A DNA stretch of 64,000 bases from Apostichopus japonicus. Lineage: Eukaryota; Echinodermata; Holothuroidea; Aspidochirotida; Stichopodidae. The notes under the pieces are model-generated. The model was not told the origin of the DNA and made no database searches. It saw nothing but the letters and a program-made list of their open reading frames with translations. Position numbers and translations under genes: made by a program. Shown here piece by piece: positions 35,615-46,924 of the stretch; positions within the stretch are counted from its first letter, which is position 1, and every line of letters starts with the position of its first letter. Where the stretch lies: NCBI RefSeq assembly GCF_037975245.1, contig NC_092572.1:4420001-4484000 (forward strand), in the 5' to 3' direction.

Positions 35615-35800
35615 GAAAATCGTAATGAGTTGGAAAATCAAGAACAGTGAAAAAAACTTCCAGCCTCCAACGGGATTCGAACCACGGGCCTTGCGCTCTG
35701 TACGCGGACACCCTAACCATTAGGCTATGGACGCTGATTGTATGTCCAGAGGTTCGAAACCGGTAAGGAAGGTCGTAATTCCACTGTAGGCGTTTGTCAC
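35612..35800 (-). mobile_element. TA-tailed tRNA-SINE, right arm of the inverted pair
   Basis: Minus-strand copy with A box TAGCCTAATGG, B box GGTTCGAATCC and body TTTTTTTCACTGTTCTTGAT, ending at (TA)n. The outer side contains the same GGAATTACGACCTTCC sequence as the left arm. A further (TA)n lies at 35811-35850. Confidence 0.75.
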
Positions 35801-35809
35801 TTTATTTTG

Positions 35810-35851
<42 letters not shown>

Positions 35852-36306
35852 CATAATCATCACTCAAAAGATCCACCATAATATTCTTCTAAGGGAGTTC
35901 TTTTCCTCTTCTGTGCCAAAGCAGTCTGTCTCTGTTTGGAACCAAGAAAAACAAAACATGCTTGATCATAGAGTAACACACAGTGAAAATGTGGATTGTA
36001 TATTTGGTTTTGCCTTCAATCATTACATGCCATATTTGTAAGGCTTTCTTTATAATATGACATAGTACTTAAGCACTTTTCGTGCAACTGAAACAGAGAA
36101 AGTGGAAACACATTCTCCTGATCATATATGACCTTCGACCTATGCCAAAGAAAAAATGAGTCTATACAACCTTCCTCAATAATTTCTATTTGCTTTTGTT
36201 TCTTTCATTAACCTGTTTATAACTTCATGTAATTAACATCACTACTATCATCGCACTGCCGCCACTGCTTATGTTTGTTCTCCACCTCTATTGGATCAGA
36301 ACATAT

Positions 36307-36480
36307 TGTAGAGTACTTGTTGTTTCAAATAAGGACACAGTTCAAGGCATTCGTTTACAGTTGAATACAGTACGGATAACTCGTTTTATTGATAACTTCT
36401 GGTAACAGACTTCGACGCCATGTTTACTCTGACTCTCTGTCGAACGCCAAGTGTGCAACACATTTTATTACGACACTACA
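36307..36480 (-). repeat. 3' LTR of the Gypsy element
   Basis: 174 bp, TG...CA ends, one mismatch to the 5' LTR (CAGTACGG versus CAATACGG). Confidence 0.95.
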
Positions 36481-36711
36481 ATCCTCCTAACTTGTGGATT
36501 GAACTCAACAATACAAATGTTTGAATTGCTTTAAAGTATCAGAATAGGAACTGCATAAATAGCTTTTGTCGGTTACTGAAACAGTAATACTCTAGTATGT
36601 CAAATCTCAAGTCTAACAATATGGTAAATCTCAAAATGAACAATATGGTTAGTATATTGAACACATTGTGTCACTTGGAATGTCACAAAATGTGTTACAC
36701 AATAGGTTGCT

Positions 36712-39700
36712 TCAACTATGCAATACCATGAATACTGTCTGCTTATCAATTGTGCATATGTTCATGAAATATTCGCTATTGAAAGGTGGTCCGTTATCAG
36801 TACGGACTACTTCTGGAATACCGAACAATGCAAATATGCGATCCAAATGTGGGATAACCGCTTTACTAGAAGTGGATGTGAGAATTTCAACCACTGGGAA
36901 TCTGCTATAATCGTCGATGATGACAAGAAGATGCTCTCCGGTTGGAAGATCTGAGAAGTCTATGCTGACTTCTTTCCAAGGATGTGTTGGAAGTGCTGAC
37001 ATTTGGATAGGTTCACGTGTAGTTGAACTGCTTGTTGCTTGGCATGGAATACATTGACTGATCTTTTCCTCCACACGCTTGTCTATTCCAGGAAACCAAA
37101 CTTTTTCGCGAATCAGCTGTTTTGTGCGAACGACACCTTGGTGTCCTTGGTGTGCGATGGTGATGATGCGATCGCGAAGGATTGACGGAATCACAATTCT
37201 GTGATCACGGAGTAGCACTTTTCCATCTTTCGCTACGCTGAGCTCATTCTTTACGTTTTTGAAGCACTGCAGCTCTGGTGTAATGAAGTACCAGCTATTC
37301 CTTTCGACAGCTTTGATGCATGCTTGCAAGACAGGATCTGATGTGGTCGCTGCAACTATCTCATCCATGCTGATCGATTTGGGCACTGCGTTTTCAACGA
37401 TGAAGTTGATGTGCTCTTCTGCGTTTGGCTCAACGGTTGATGTGCTAGGTAACGGATGTCGCGACAAATAGTCGGCCGGGTTGGTTGCACCTGGTTGGTA
37501 TTCTAAAGAAAAATCATACTGCTGAAGGTGCAGCATCCATCTTTCTATTCTCGCTGGTGGAGATGAATTGGATCTGTTGAACAATGGCACTAGTGGCTTA
37601 TGGTCTGTGATGACCGTGAACTTGCTGCCATACAAGTACAGGTAGAAGTGTGTGATTCCCCACGTTACTGCCAGGGCTTCACGCTCGGTTTGTGAATACC
37701 GCTTCTCGACAGCTGTAAGTGAACGACTCGCTAATGCTACGATTTTGTTGCTTCGGTCACTGCCTTGTACTAGCATAGCACATAGCCCTACGGGACTAGC
37801 ATCTACAACGACTGTGGAATAAAGACGCGAGTCGAAGTATGCCATATGACAGTGCTGTGCTATTGCATGCTTGATGTCATTGAAGGATTTGGCATGACGC
37901 TCTTCCCATGACCATGGAACGCTCTGTCTGGTCAGATCACGAAGTGGTTCAGATAGTGATGCAAGGTTTGGAATGAATCTTGCACAGTAGTTTGCTAACC
38001 CAAGAAAGCTTCGGACTTCTTCCCGATTGCTAGGAGGTGGTGCCTCGATCAACGATTGGACTTTCGTGGGACTTGGTGATACGCCTGATGAGCTGAAGAT
38101 ATGCCCAAAGAATTCAACCGAAGATTTGTTGAACTCGCATTTATCGCCATTGAGAGTTAGGCTCTTCTCTCTTAGACGTTGCATGCACTTCACTAGCCGC
38201 TCGTTGTGTTCTTGTTGATTCTTGGCATATACCAATATGTCGTCGCTGATGTTAATCACGCCTTGAAGACCTGCCAGGGCTGACTGTATCAGATTTTGGA
38301 ACTGTTCCGCTCCGCTATTCACTCCGAAATTCAATCTCTTATACTGATACAAGCCAACATGGGTGGAGAAAACAGTGAGATAGCGTGATGCCTCGTCTAA
38401 TTCGATTTGGTGATATCCACTGTTTAGATCCAGCTTGGTGAATACTGTTGCCCCATTCAGCTTAGCTAATATGTCGTCAATGGTTGGAGTGACGTGCCGC
38501 TCTCTCGCGATAGCTTTGCTCACAGCTCGCATATCAACACAAATCCTGATTTTACCTGGTTGCTTTGGTTTAGGCACAACTCGAATTGGAGAGACCCATG
38601 GTGTAGGCGTACTATGCACAGGCTCGATGATATCCAATTCTTGTAAGCGTTTCAGTTCAGCTTCGACATGTTGTCTGACGTGGAAAGGTATCCTGCGATG
38701 CGGCTGAGTAACAGGAGTGACGGACTGATCCACGTGTAGTTTGCATGTGACGCCTGCTAGCTTGCCTAGTCCAACGAACCGATCACTGAATTCGTCGATG
38801 ACCGACGGTGCTGCATGAACATTGTATGTAACAGCGATCATGTGGAGCTCTTTCGCAGTGTTCAGACGTAGCAGAGTGGGACCACTGTGCTCCGTAATGA
38901 AGAATATATCTCTTAGCATCTGCGCTTTGTGACGTACAAGCAGAGAGATTTTTCCAAGAACCTCAATGGGACTGTTGGCACCAAATGCATAGACTTGTTT
39001 GCCTGTAGGTTCGAGTAGTGATTGTTCTGTACAGATTGTGTTCAGAGTTTCTCGACTCATTATGTTCACTGACGTACCTGTGTCAATGACAGCTGTAGTC
39101 TTAACATCATTGATAATCACGGATACCTTGAGTAGTTGATTACTCTCATCTGATGGACCTATGGCAAATAGATAGTCCTCGTTATTTGACTCACCTTGCA
39201 TTGCTTGGAGAGATGGTTGTGAGTGTGAGTGTTGTGTTGTCTGTTCTACAAGGTTAACCTCTGCTTGTTGTTTCAGCTTGGTTTTGCACACTTTTGCAAA
39301 GTGATTTTGCTTTTTGCAGAACAAGCAGGTTTTTCCTTGTGCTGGACATGGATGATCAGTATGAGGGTATTTGTCACCACAGTTACGGCAGATCTGTGAC
39401 TTTGAGTGCTGCTGTTGTTTGAATTTAGCAGGTTTCTGACGGTTTTGACGTTCGTGCTTGACGTAGTGCACGTCAGAAATGTCACTCATAGTGCTCTTTG
39501 CAATCTCACTGGCATGCGCAGTGGCTGCTTCAGCTGCTCGGACAATTGTGATGGCTTGAGTTAGGGTCAAGTGTGCTTCACGAAGGAGGCGTTGACGAAT
39601 GTTAGCATTTTTCATGCCTAGAATTATCCTGTCCCTTATGAGAGATTCTGTCAATGTGTCAAATTCACATGTTTCTGCTAATGACTTGAGAGATGTAACA

Positions 39701-40005
39701 AAGCTCTCAAACGATTCACCCTCTCTTTGTACTCTCGTGTTAAATATGTACCGTTCATATGTAGTATTAGCATGTCCCTTACAATGCACTTCAAACTGAT
39801 CGATTACCTTCTGATATGTCTTTGCGTCAGCTTCGTCAGCCCACGTAAACGTGTTGTATAGGTCGACCGCTGGCTTGTCTCGTGTGGCTATCCCCGTTGC
39901 AAGTTCGAAGTTTGTGAATGCCTGTTTAAATTTCTTGAAGCTTGTTGCAAGACTTGACGAATCTATCTCGAACGGTGGAGGCGGTGGAATCGTGAATGTG
40001 GCCAT
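36712..40005 (-). CDS. Gypsy gag-pol polyprotein, integrase truncated
   Basis: A single 1,097-residue frame fuses gag and pol. Order: gag with retroviral-type zinc knuckles at about residues 204-243 (CRNCGD, CLFCKK), aspartic protease VIDTGTSVN near 307, and RT with RICVDMRAV near 488 and the catalytic ISDDIL near 588. RNase H follows (VVVDAS near 735, TDHKPL near 801), then an integrase HHCC region (HQGHQG...CIPCQA near 955) and the first two acidic residues of the DDE triad (DFSDL near 1016, RTDNGPPF near 1068). The frame ends about 20 residues later, before the glutamate, and unrelated sequence leads to the LTR. Everything up to the break is intact, so protease, RT and RNase H could be made. 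It encodes no envelope. Confidence 0.93.
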   Translation of the reverse strand: MATFTIPPPPPFEIDSSSLATSFKKFKQAFTNFELATGIATRDKPAVDLYNTFTWADEADAKTYQKVIDQFEVHCKGHANTTYERYIFNTRVQREGESFESFVTSLKSLAETCEFDTLTESLIRDRIILGMKNANIRQRLLREAHLTLTQAITIVRAAEAATAHASEIAKSTMSDISDVHYVKHERQNRQKPAKFKQQQHSKSQICRNCGDKYPHTDHPCPAQGKTCLFCKKQNHFAKVCKTKLKQQAEVNLVEQTTQHSHSQPSLQAMQGESNNEDYLFAIGPSDESNQLLKVSVIINDVKTTAVIDTGTSVNIMSRETLNTICTEQSLLEPTGKQVYAFGANSPIEVLGKISLLVRHKAQMLRDIFFITEHSGPTLLRLNTAKELHMIAVTYNVHAAPSVIDEFSDRFVGLGKLAGVTCKLHVDQSVTPVTQPHRRIPFHVRQHVEAELKRLQELDIIEPVHSTPTPWVSPIRVVPKPKQPGKIRICVDMRAVSKAIARERHVTPTIDDILAKLNGATVFTKLDLNSGYHQIELDEASRYLTVFSTHVGLYQYKRLNFGVNSGAEQFQNLIQSALAGLQGVINISDDILVYAKNQQEHNERLVKCMQRLREKSLTLNGDKCEFNKSSVEFFGHIFSSSGVSPSPTKVQSLIEAPPPSNREEVRSFLGLANYCARFIPNLASLSEPLRDLTRQSVPWSWEERHAKSFNDIKHAIAQHCHMAYFDSRLYSTVVVDASPVGLCAMLVQGSDRSNKIVALASRSLTAVEKRYSQTEREALAVTWGITHFYLYLYGSKFTVITDHKPLVPLFNRSNSSPPARIERWMLHLQQYDFSLEYQPGATNPADYLSRHPLPSTSTVEPNAEEHINFIVENAVPKSISMDEIVAATTSDPVLQACIKAVERNSWYFITPELQCFKNVKNELSVAKDGKVLLRDHRIVIPSILRDRIITIAHQGHQGVVRTKQLIREKVWFPGIDKRVEEKISQCIPCQATSSSTTREPIQMSALPTHPWKEVSIDFSDLPTGEHLLVIIDDYSRFPVVEILTSTSSKAVIPHLDRIFALFGIPEVVRTDNGPPFNSEYFMNICTIDKQTVFMVLHS

Positions 40006-40015
40006 CGCAAATTAT

Positions 40016-40026
40016 CCTCGTCGCCA
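40016..40026 (-). promoter_or_regulatory. Gypsy primer-binding site (tRNA-Ser type)
   Basis: TGGCGACGAGG on the minus strand, one base inside the 5' LTR. It is complementary to a tRNA ending CCTCGTCG plus CCA, as in eukaryotic tRNA-Ser(GCT). Confidence 0.65.
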
Positions 40027-40027
40027 A

Positions 40028-40201
40028 TGTAGAGTACTTGTTGTTTCAAATAAGGACACAGTTCAAGGCATTCGTTTACAGTTGAATACAATACGGATAA
40101 CTCGTTTTATTGATAACTTCTGGTAACAGACTTCGACGCCATGTTTACTCTGACTCTCTGTCGAACGCCAAGTGTGCAACACATTTTATTACGACACTAC
40201 A
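40028..40201 (-). repeat. 5' LTR of the Gypsy element
   Basis: 174 bp; carries the promoter of the element on the minus strand by analogy with the family. Followed by the 5-bp target duplication CATAT. Confidence 0.95.
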
Positions 40202-40722
40202 CATATAAATATCCAATTTAGCTCTTAAACAGTTTTTACTACTACTAGATCTATTATGCAGGCCCATGGTTCGCATTAGCCACGAAATTGCGCGATTCGC
40301 GCAATTTGATCGCATTTGGAGTAAACATTTAGTTAAAAGCCACTTGCTATTATTATTTTTTAGTTATCCCGTCTATGATCCATTAGTAACATCTCGTAAA
40401 ATTCCTTGACAGTCTTTCCTTCTATGAAATAAACGAATGAATGAATAATAACTGTGAGAATTCTTTCAATTTCTTCCACATGGTAGCCTAACTCCACACT
40501 AAGTCAAATAGGAAAATCTAGCCTAACCGTCTGTTTATTTGTTGAAATTGTGAGGCAATTATGAGATATCAATGGCATACTTTCATTATTGCTGTTATCT
40601 TTGATCGCCTAACATCACACTAAGTCAATGGGTAAATCTCGAGTAACCATCGGTTTGCCAAAAAAAAAATAACACTTTGCGAAGGATTCGGGTAATAGAT
40701 TAGGAACCGGGTAGTATCGCGA

Positions 40723-42085
40723 AATCAAGTAAAACGAGTGTCTAGAAATAATGCCAGCATAAAATTACGGCAATAGTCAACTGATTTAAGTGAACCACTA
40801 ACAGCGACGCAGCCAGGAATTTGAAAGGTGGAGAGGGGGCGCATTTTGCGGTTGATGTGGGGGAGGGTTTAAGGGAGGGGTGTCCCCCTCCCTTTGAGAT
40901 ATTTTTGAACAATTGAAGGTCCTTAGATGCGATCTGGTGCAATGTTTTGCCAGTTTCATCATTATCATATGATATCATACTATCAGCAGATTTTGTTTCC
41001 TGTTTGAATTCTTTTATATGTTCTTTTACATATTATATCAGAAAGACAAACATAGTGCTTTATACATTCTTTTCCAGTAGGATGATTCTTGTTTATTGTC
41101 CAATGTCTGAACTTTAATGCATTTGACGAACTTAACTGGTGGACAATATAAACTTTCATAGTTTGTAAGACAGCCAGATGTGCAGTGGCTAAAAAAACAA
41201 ATATCGTTATCGCAATGTGTTAGCAGTGTAATCATTATTTATAGGAAGCGCGTATCACGTATACGATTGCTATCTTAGCTTCATAACATGCTGTTGCAAC
41301 AACTTAGGACGAATCATAGAAAGGATGAGAACGAACGATGTCGACATCATTCTGCATACGGTTCGTGACACTCCAATCGAGTGCCATTAGGTAGGCAACA
41401 TGTATTTTATTACGCAGTGGCCAACTGTAGGCTTGCAATAGGCTATATGCTAAATTAAGCTAAATGCATCTGCCAAACTAAGTTAGCGGAATCAGTAGGC
41501 CTGAATGTTACTACGATTATAATCAAGTTAAAGGAGCTGACGAGTATTCAAGATCAAAAGAGCAATGACCAAATACCATGCTAAAAAAAAAAACAGTTTT
41601 CAACATTTTGTTGTCACTGAAAGGGGGGCAGTCGCTCCCCTGCTCCAACCCCCCTGGCTACGTTCCTGACCATTGCATGTTGCGTGAATATACCGTGAAT
41701 GTCGAAATCAAGTACAACGAGTGTCTAGACATAATGGGAGCATAAAAACACTGCACTTGTCACTGATTACAGTAACCATTAAATTCTGTGTGCATATGCC
41801 ATGAATGTCGTAAATCAAGTAAAACGAGTGTCTAGAAAAAATGCCAGCATAAAAATACTGCACCTGTCAACTGATTTAAGTGAAGCATTAAATTCTGTGT
41901 GCATATGCCATGAACGTCGGAAATCAAGTAAAACGAGTGCCTAGAAAATATGCCAGCATAAACATACGGCACTAGTCACTGAATTAAGTGAACCGTTAAA
42001 TTCTGCCTGCATATGCCATGAATGTCGTAAATCAAGTAAAACGAGTGTCTAGTAATAATGCCAGCATAAAAATACTGCATAAACA
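40723..42085 (+). repeat. 107-bp satellite array interrupted by a hAT-like element
   Basis: Units with AATCAAGTAAAACGAGTG start at 40723, 41706, 41813, 41922 and 42030, spaced about 107-109 bp apart once the insertion at 40802-41668 is removed. Each also has ATGCCAGCATAAA and TGCATATGCCATGAA. The same unit occurs at 24149-24400. Confidence 0.85.
40802..41668. mobile_element. 867-bp GACGTAGCC-family element (hAT-like)
   Basis: Ends are CAGCGACGCAGCCAGG and, inverted, CAGGAACGTAGCCAGG. Flanking octamers ACCACTAA (40794-40801) and ACCATTGC (41669-41676) both align to the same place in the interrupted satellite unit, fitting a decayed 8-bp duplication. The interior matches 34354-35092 and 63274-64000 in reverse orientation. 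No transposase. Confidence 0.75.
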
Positions 42086-42985
42086 TACTGTATTTGTGTA
42101 CTTTTTAACTGTTCGACCAAACTTTATTGCCATTCCAGGACTCGCCTTTCTATGTTTAGCTATGTTTTGTTGTCTTGTAACTATTTTCTAACAGCTTTAC
42201 GTCTCAAAGTTTGATGAAGTATGAACGAGAAACAAAGAGACCAACAAAAAGGTGTTGTCATTCTTAAAAAAGAAAGTGCTGTGACCAAAAATCCCTCAAA
42301 GCTGACCTCATCGTGGTGTCAGAGTGGCAACCACTGTACTTTCAGTGGTGAACTATAGAGTTGTGCCTGGCCATTTTTTAAGCCAAATGACATCTCAGGT
42401 GTCATTTTTAATTGCCTGTTGTATAACCTGCATGTTTCCACAACACTAGCAATGTTTCAAAATATACCCAGTACAGAGGCTCCTGTCTCGATACCATCAG
42501 AGCTCCATTGGCTGAATACTAGTAACCCCATGTACAATTTCAGGAGGGTGGATTTTAAGAGGCACTGGCAGGGCTTGTAGTCTTTGCAGTCGGTGACAGG
42601 GCTTGTACTTAAAAGAGCACCGGCATCGGTCCATCTTCATGAGAGTTTCTAAATAAAAGTATTGCTGGTGATAAATGCAAAACAGTGTTGAATGTCTGAT
42701 TTCAGCAAGTAGTACTAACAGTAGCGATTGTTACGATATGACTTTGATTGAATTTATTGTTATGTGTGGATGTACCAAATCGATGTATTGGCAGTGAGTA
42801 TTTCATGATCTCCAGGAGTCCTTATGCCCCTATCCACACAGCTAAGAAAGGTCATTTTGCGGCCATGAAAAGTTCCTCTTATGATTCGATATAAGCACGA
42901 AGTTCCATGATACAAGCAATTCAATTCCATTGGTTTCATCACGCTTAGTTATAGCATTTCGCGCAATACGTACCATATGGACTAT
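42086..42985 (+). repeat. left arm of a long inverted repeat
   Basis: About 0.9 kb matching 46925-47838 in reverse complement at roughly 80% by eye. Shared landmarks include GTGGTGTCAGAGTGGCAACC, TATAACCTGCATGTTTCCAC and TTCGCGCAATACGTACC. Confidence 0.85.
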
Positions 42986-43378
42986 ATAACTTTATCTTCT
43001 CTTAACTTCACTTCAAGTTAATTTCGGTCTGAATTCTTGCATAATATGAACCATAAGCAGTTCAAACGGGCCGGTTTAGCGTAGTGGTAGGAGGGGGGGG
43101 GGGGCAGGAATTGTCACGCTAGGAGATTCATTGATCATTTGACATTCAAGGGTACTGTAGTTCAGTTGATCATTTAACTTTGTTTGATGGTATTTTTTGC
43201 TGATGTTGACAAGGTCTCTAAAAGGTGGCAAACAAGCACCTCTCTCAACCTACCACTGGCCAAAATGGAGTACTGAGCACTGTTGAAAACTGAAGAGAAA
43301 TTTTTTTGATGCATTGTGACTGATACAGGAGTGCTTTGTAGCAAAGTATTCAAATCTTGTCCTTTCTTATTGTTGTAG

Positions 43379-43621
43379 GAATAAACAACAGACCATTCTT
43401 TGAGGGTCAGACACACTCATCAATTGCCTTTGAAGAACCTACAGGTGTAATTTATGCATACAGCACACCAAGCTGCAAGGATGTGGAAGATGGTGTCCTT
43501 AGTGTATCCTGTATGCCATTGTCTGGTGTGTTAGTATATCAAGAATGCTAGTATGTTACCTGTTCATGTACTGATTCTGAAGGAGAGATGAGCAACTTAC
43601 AGATGAATGTTACAAAACATG
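43379..43621 (+). pseudogene. HYR (hyalin repeat) domain exon with in-frame stop
   Basis: A 243-bp segment between a TTATTGTTGTAG acceptor and a GTGAGT donor, with symmetrical phase 1-1 borders as usual for extracellular modules. The 81 codons give a HYR-like pattern in its second half: CKDVEDGVLSVSC, then PLSG, then YVTCSCTDSEG. This corresponds to the DNxDGxxxVTCxPxSG and TVTCTATDSxGN signatures. A TAG at 43549-43551 falls between these two motifs at a variable position of the domain. No neighbouring exons were found and the exon sits among transposon debris, so it is probably a displaced or dead exon of a HYR or sushi-type surface protein. It is short enough that the call rests on motif spacing and phase. 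Confidence 0.5.
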
Positions 43622-44145
43622 GTGAGTTATGCTTCTGTTGCTTTCTTGATATTTCTTCATTATTCAATCGTCGGAGGTAATAGGATTCTATGAGATGGTG
43701 ATGGTGTATGTTTGTGTGTGTGTGGACACCTGCTTGTAAACACAGTAATTCAAAAAGTTCATGGTGGATTAACTGTGTTTGTTGATCCATTATATTGAGT
43801 ACAAGAACCATTTCTTGTGAGGTCAACAGAGATAGTTGTGTGAAAACTTTGTTAAAACAAGAACTATGAAAGTATTTCTTTCATACTTGAAATGTAGATC
43901 CAGGTCTGTGAGTACAATAACCCTATTCTCATCTGTGAAAGTTAAAGATCAAAAGGGGTCAAAGTGTTTATACATTTGCAAGCATGCACCTCATAACTGA
44001 ATAGGGTATTTCTTGTAGAAATTTATTCTAGGTTCATATAGGTCTGAATTCTGAAAACCTTGTAGATATGATAAACACAAATGACATTAATTGAATAGAT
44101 GGTTCCAGTAGTAGGAACATCAACATGCTATTTTCCATTCTAGGG

Positions 44146-46440
44146 GGATAACATCTTGGATCTTGTTTTGAGTTCTGATCCAAGCAATGTTGTTGATTTG
44201 ACGGGTCTAGGAAAACTAGGAACTAGCGATCATGATAAACTAGCTTTTGATGTTGTTTGCAAAGTCCCAAATTCTGTTAGCAAGGAACAAGTTCCTGGTT
44301 TTTCGAGATCAGATTCAGAGGCAATTAAAACTTTACTAAAGGGTACAGATTGGATTAATTTGTTTAGAGATATGAGTGCTTCTCAATCTTGGATTTTTTT
44401 AGCTGATAAATTAAAGGTCATCATGGAAGATCATGTTCCGTGGAAGAATCGTCGTCGTAAAAGCAGTATGCCTCAATGGATGAATAAGAAAGTTAGATGT
44501 GTATTTAGGGAAAAACGTAGAATGTGAAAGTTGTTTAGGAGGACTAATTCTGAATCTCTTTTGGCCAAGTTTAAAATTCATCAGCTGAAGGTAGAATGCT
44601 TAGTCTCTGATGCAAAATTGAATTTCGAAAATAACATTGCCCTTAATATTAACGATAACACAAAGACGTTCTTTTCTTACGTCAGGTCAAAGCAGAAAGT
44701 TAAAGATGCAATTGTTTCTCTTAGGGTACCACAGGCTGATAACATAGTTACTGAAGGTCAGGATCTTGCAGATCTTTTCAACAACTATTTTGTGTCGTTT
44801 TTAACAAGGGAAGATATGAGTAATATTCCAGATTTTCAGGGGGAAGTGATAGTCCTAAACTGGATACGGTCTTATTTTCGGATGAGGTTGTCTTAAAGGA
44901 GCTGCTTCGTCTAAATGTTTCTAAAGCTTCTGAACCTGATGCAATCCATCCGTATTTGTTGAAGACTTTTGCACACCATTTCTGCGTTCCACTCTCATTG
45001 GTTTTTAGTAAATTTATGAATGTAGGTTATGTTCCTTAGGACTGGAGGTGTGCTTATATTACCCCAAATTTCAAGAAGGGTGATAAGTCTAAGCCCTGTA
45101 ATTATAGGCCCGTTAGTCTCATTAGTGTTGTTTGTAAGGTCATGGAGTATATTGTTAAAAAAGTCTATGGTCAGTCACTTCAGCAGTCAGTCTTTGATCA
45201 GAGATTCTCAACATGGCTTTTGTCAAAAAAGGTCTTGTCTCACTAATATTCTTGAGTTTATGGAAGAAGAAACAAGCACACTAAATAGGCAGAGGTCTGT
45301 AGATGATGTGTTCCTGGATTTCCAGAAAGCCTTTGATAAAGTTCCACCCAGCGTCTTTACTTAGGCTGAAGAGTAGGTGTCGATGGGAATTTACTGTCTT
45401 GGATTGAGAATTGGCTCTGTGATAGAAAAAGAGGGTGGTATTTAAAAGGCTGTGCTACTTCTTGGCAGTACGTTACTAGTAGCCGTGGGGTTCCACAACG
45501 GTCTGTTTGGGTCTCTTGTTGTTTGTTGCCTATATTAATGACATTTACGGATATATTTTGTGTACAGCTAAGAAGTTTGCTTATGACACCAATTTGTATT
45601 CTGAGGTCTCTTCCAAAAGCGATTCTGAGAAATTTTAAACGGATTGGATAATTTGTTTTCCTAGTCTCAGGGATGGCAAATGCTTTATAATATTGATAAA
45701 TGCAAGGTGATGCATATTGGTTGTAGTAACCAAAAGTATAACAACAATCTTAATTATGTGGAGTTACAGATCTGGAGGTCTCTCTTGAAAGAGACCTAGG
45801 TATCTACGTTGACTCATCTCTGCAACCATCTCAACATTGTCTTGAAGCTGCTAAAAGAGGTAATAGGATTTTAGGTATGATCAAGAGGAACTCCAGTTTT
45901 CTGAAAGAGGACATTGTAGTTAGGCTTTATAAGCAGTTGGTTAGGCCTCATCTGGAGTATGCTGTGCCGGCTTGGAACCCATATTTTGCTAAGCATAAGG
46001 AAGTACTCGAAAATGCCAGAGGAAGGCTTCTAGGATGATTAGTTCCTTAAAGAGTGTTCGTTATTATAGGCGGTTACAATTATTGAATCACACCACACTG
46101 GAGCTTAGGAGGTTACGTGGTGACTTGATTCAGGTTTTCAAGATTGTGTATGGTTTTGACATTAATTATCCTTCTCTGACTTTTTCACGTTTTCTAAATT
46201 AGTTGTACCAGAGGTCATTGTCTTAAACTCAAAAAGTCACAAAGTAGGATTAATATTCGGCATAACTTTTTTCTAATAGGGTTGTGAATGAGTGGAACGG
46301 TTTGCATGAGAAAGTTGTACTTGCAAGTACTGTGAATGGGTTTAAGAATGCTTTGGACAAGCATTGTCATCGGGTCTGAGTGTTTGTGTCTTCAGTTTTT
46401 TCCTCTTCTATAGGGTCCTTGATTGGGACTTGAGTGTACC
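44146..46440 (+). pseudogene. CR1-like LINE, 5' truncated and decayed
   Basis: Starts within the endonuclease C-terminus (LDLVLSSDPSN, then GTSDHDKLAF with the conserved SDH). It continues through the linker (WMNKKVRCVFREK, FFSYVRSKQK) into RT (NYRPVSLISVVCK, VFLDFQKAFDKVP, SRGVPQ). The catalytic FADD is altered to FAYDT, losing the first Asp. The thumb and C-terminal part follows (RNSSFLKEDIVVRLYKQLV, RPHLEYAVPAWNP, then LRRLRGDLIQVFKIVYG). Several frameshifts and stops break it. The order and motifs are those of CR1/Jockey-group LINEs. It lies between the arms of the long inverted repeat. Confidence 0.88.
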
Positions 46441-46924
46441 TCCTGATCGTTTTTTTTTTTCTACTAAACTATACTAATCGTTGAACGTATTGCTATCAAG
46501 TTCCTAATCCTATGGTATCACAATGCATAGGCTAGGCTACGTCATTTACAATAGCATTTATCTTACTTGGCTAAGCTGCCCTACATCTGCAGTACACTAT
46601 GGTGCGATACTCTCATTTCTCCATTTTCAATCCCGTGAGCAAAGTCTAATGAGGCTCAGAGCGGTTATTAGATGTACAATGATGTATGTGTAGAGCTCGG
46701 ATGTGCTGATAAAACTCTGTTCTTGAGAGCCACAACCGAATATGTTTGTTTGAGTTATTGATTTCCGATCAGTTCCTCTACACAGGGATAACTAACCAGG
46801 AACTGACTATGTTCCACCTCACGGGTTCCAATTTCGTATGCGATATAAATAATGATGACGAAATAACATCGCTATCGTTCAGGACGACTGAGTCACTCAT
46901 TGCCCAGTGAGGACTGCCCCGTTC

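Larger units (their letters stand above)
36307..40201 (-). mobile_element. Gypsy LTR retrotransposon, 3,895 bp, internally deleted
   Basis: LTRs of 174 bp lie at 36307-36480 and 40028-40201, with TGTAGAGTAC and CGACACTACA ends and one difference between them. Target duplication is CATAT (36302-36306, 40202-40206). On the minus strand the primer-binding site TGGCGACGAGG starts one base after the 5' LTR and fits the 3' end of a tRNA-Ser (GCT-type acceptor CCTCGTCG plus CCA). A short purine tract (GTTAGGAGGAT) precedes the 3' LTR. Near-identical LTRs indicate recent insertion. The integrase end is missing, so this copy needs help from another element. Confidence 0.95.

Noticed and set aside
43068-43093. 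tRNA-like A-box sequence (GGTTTAGCGTAGTGGTAGG)
   Set aside because: No B box follows; the sequence runs into a G tract.
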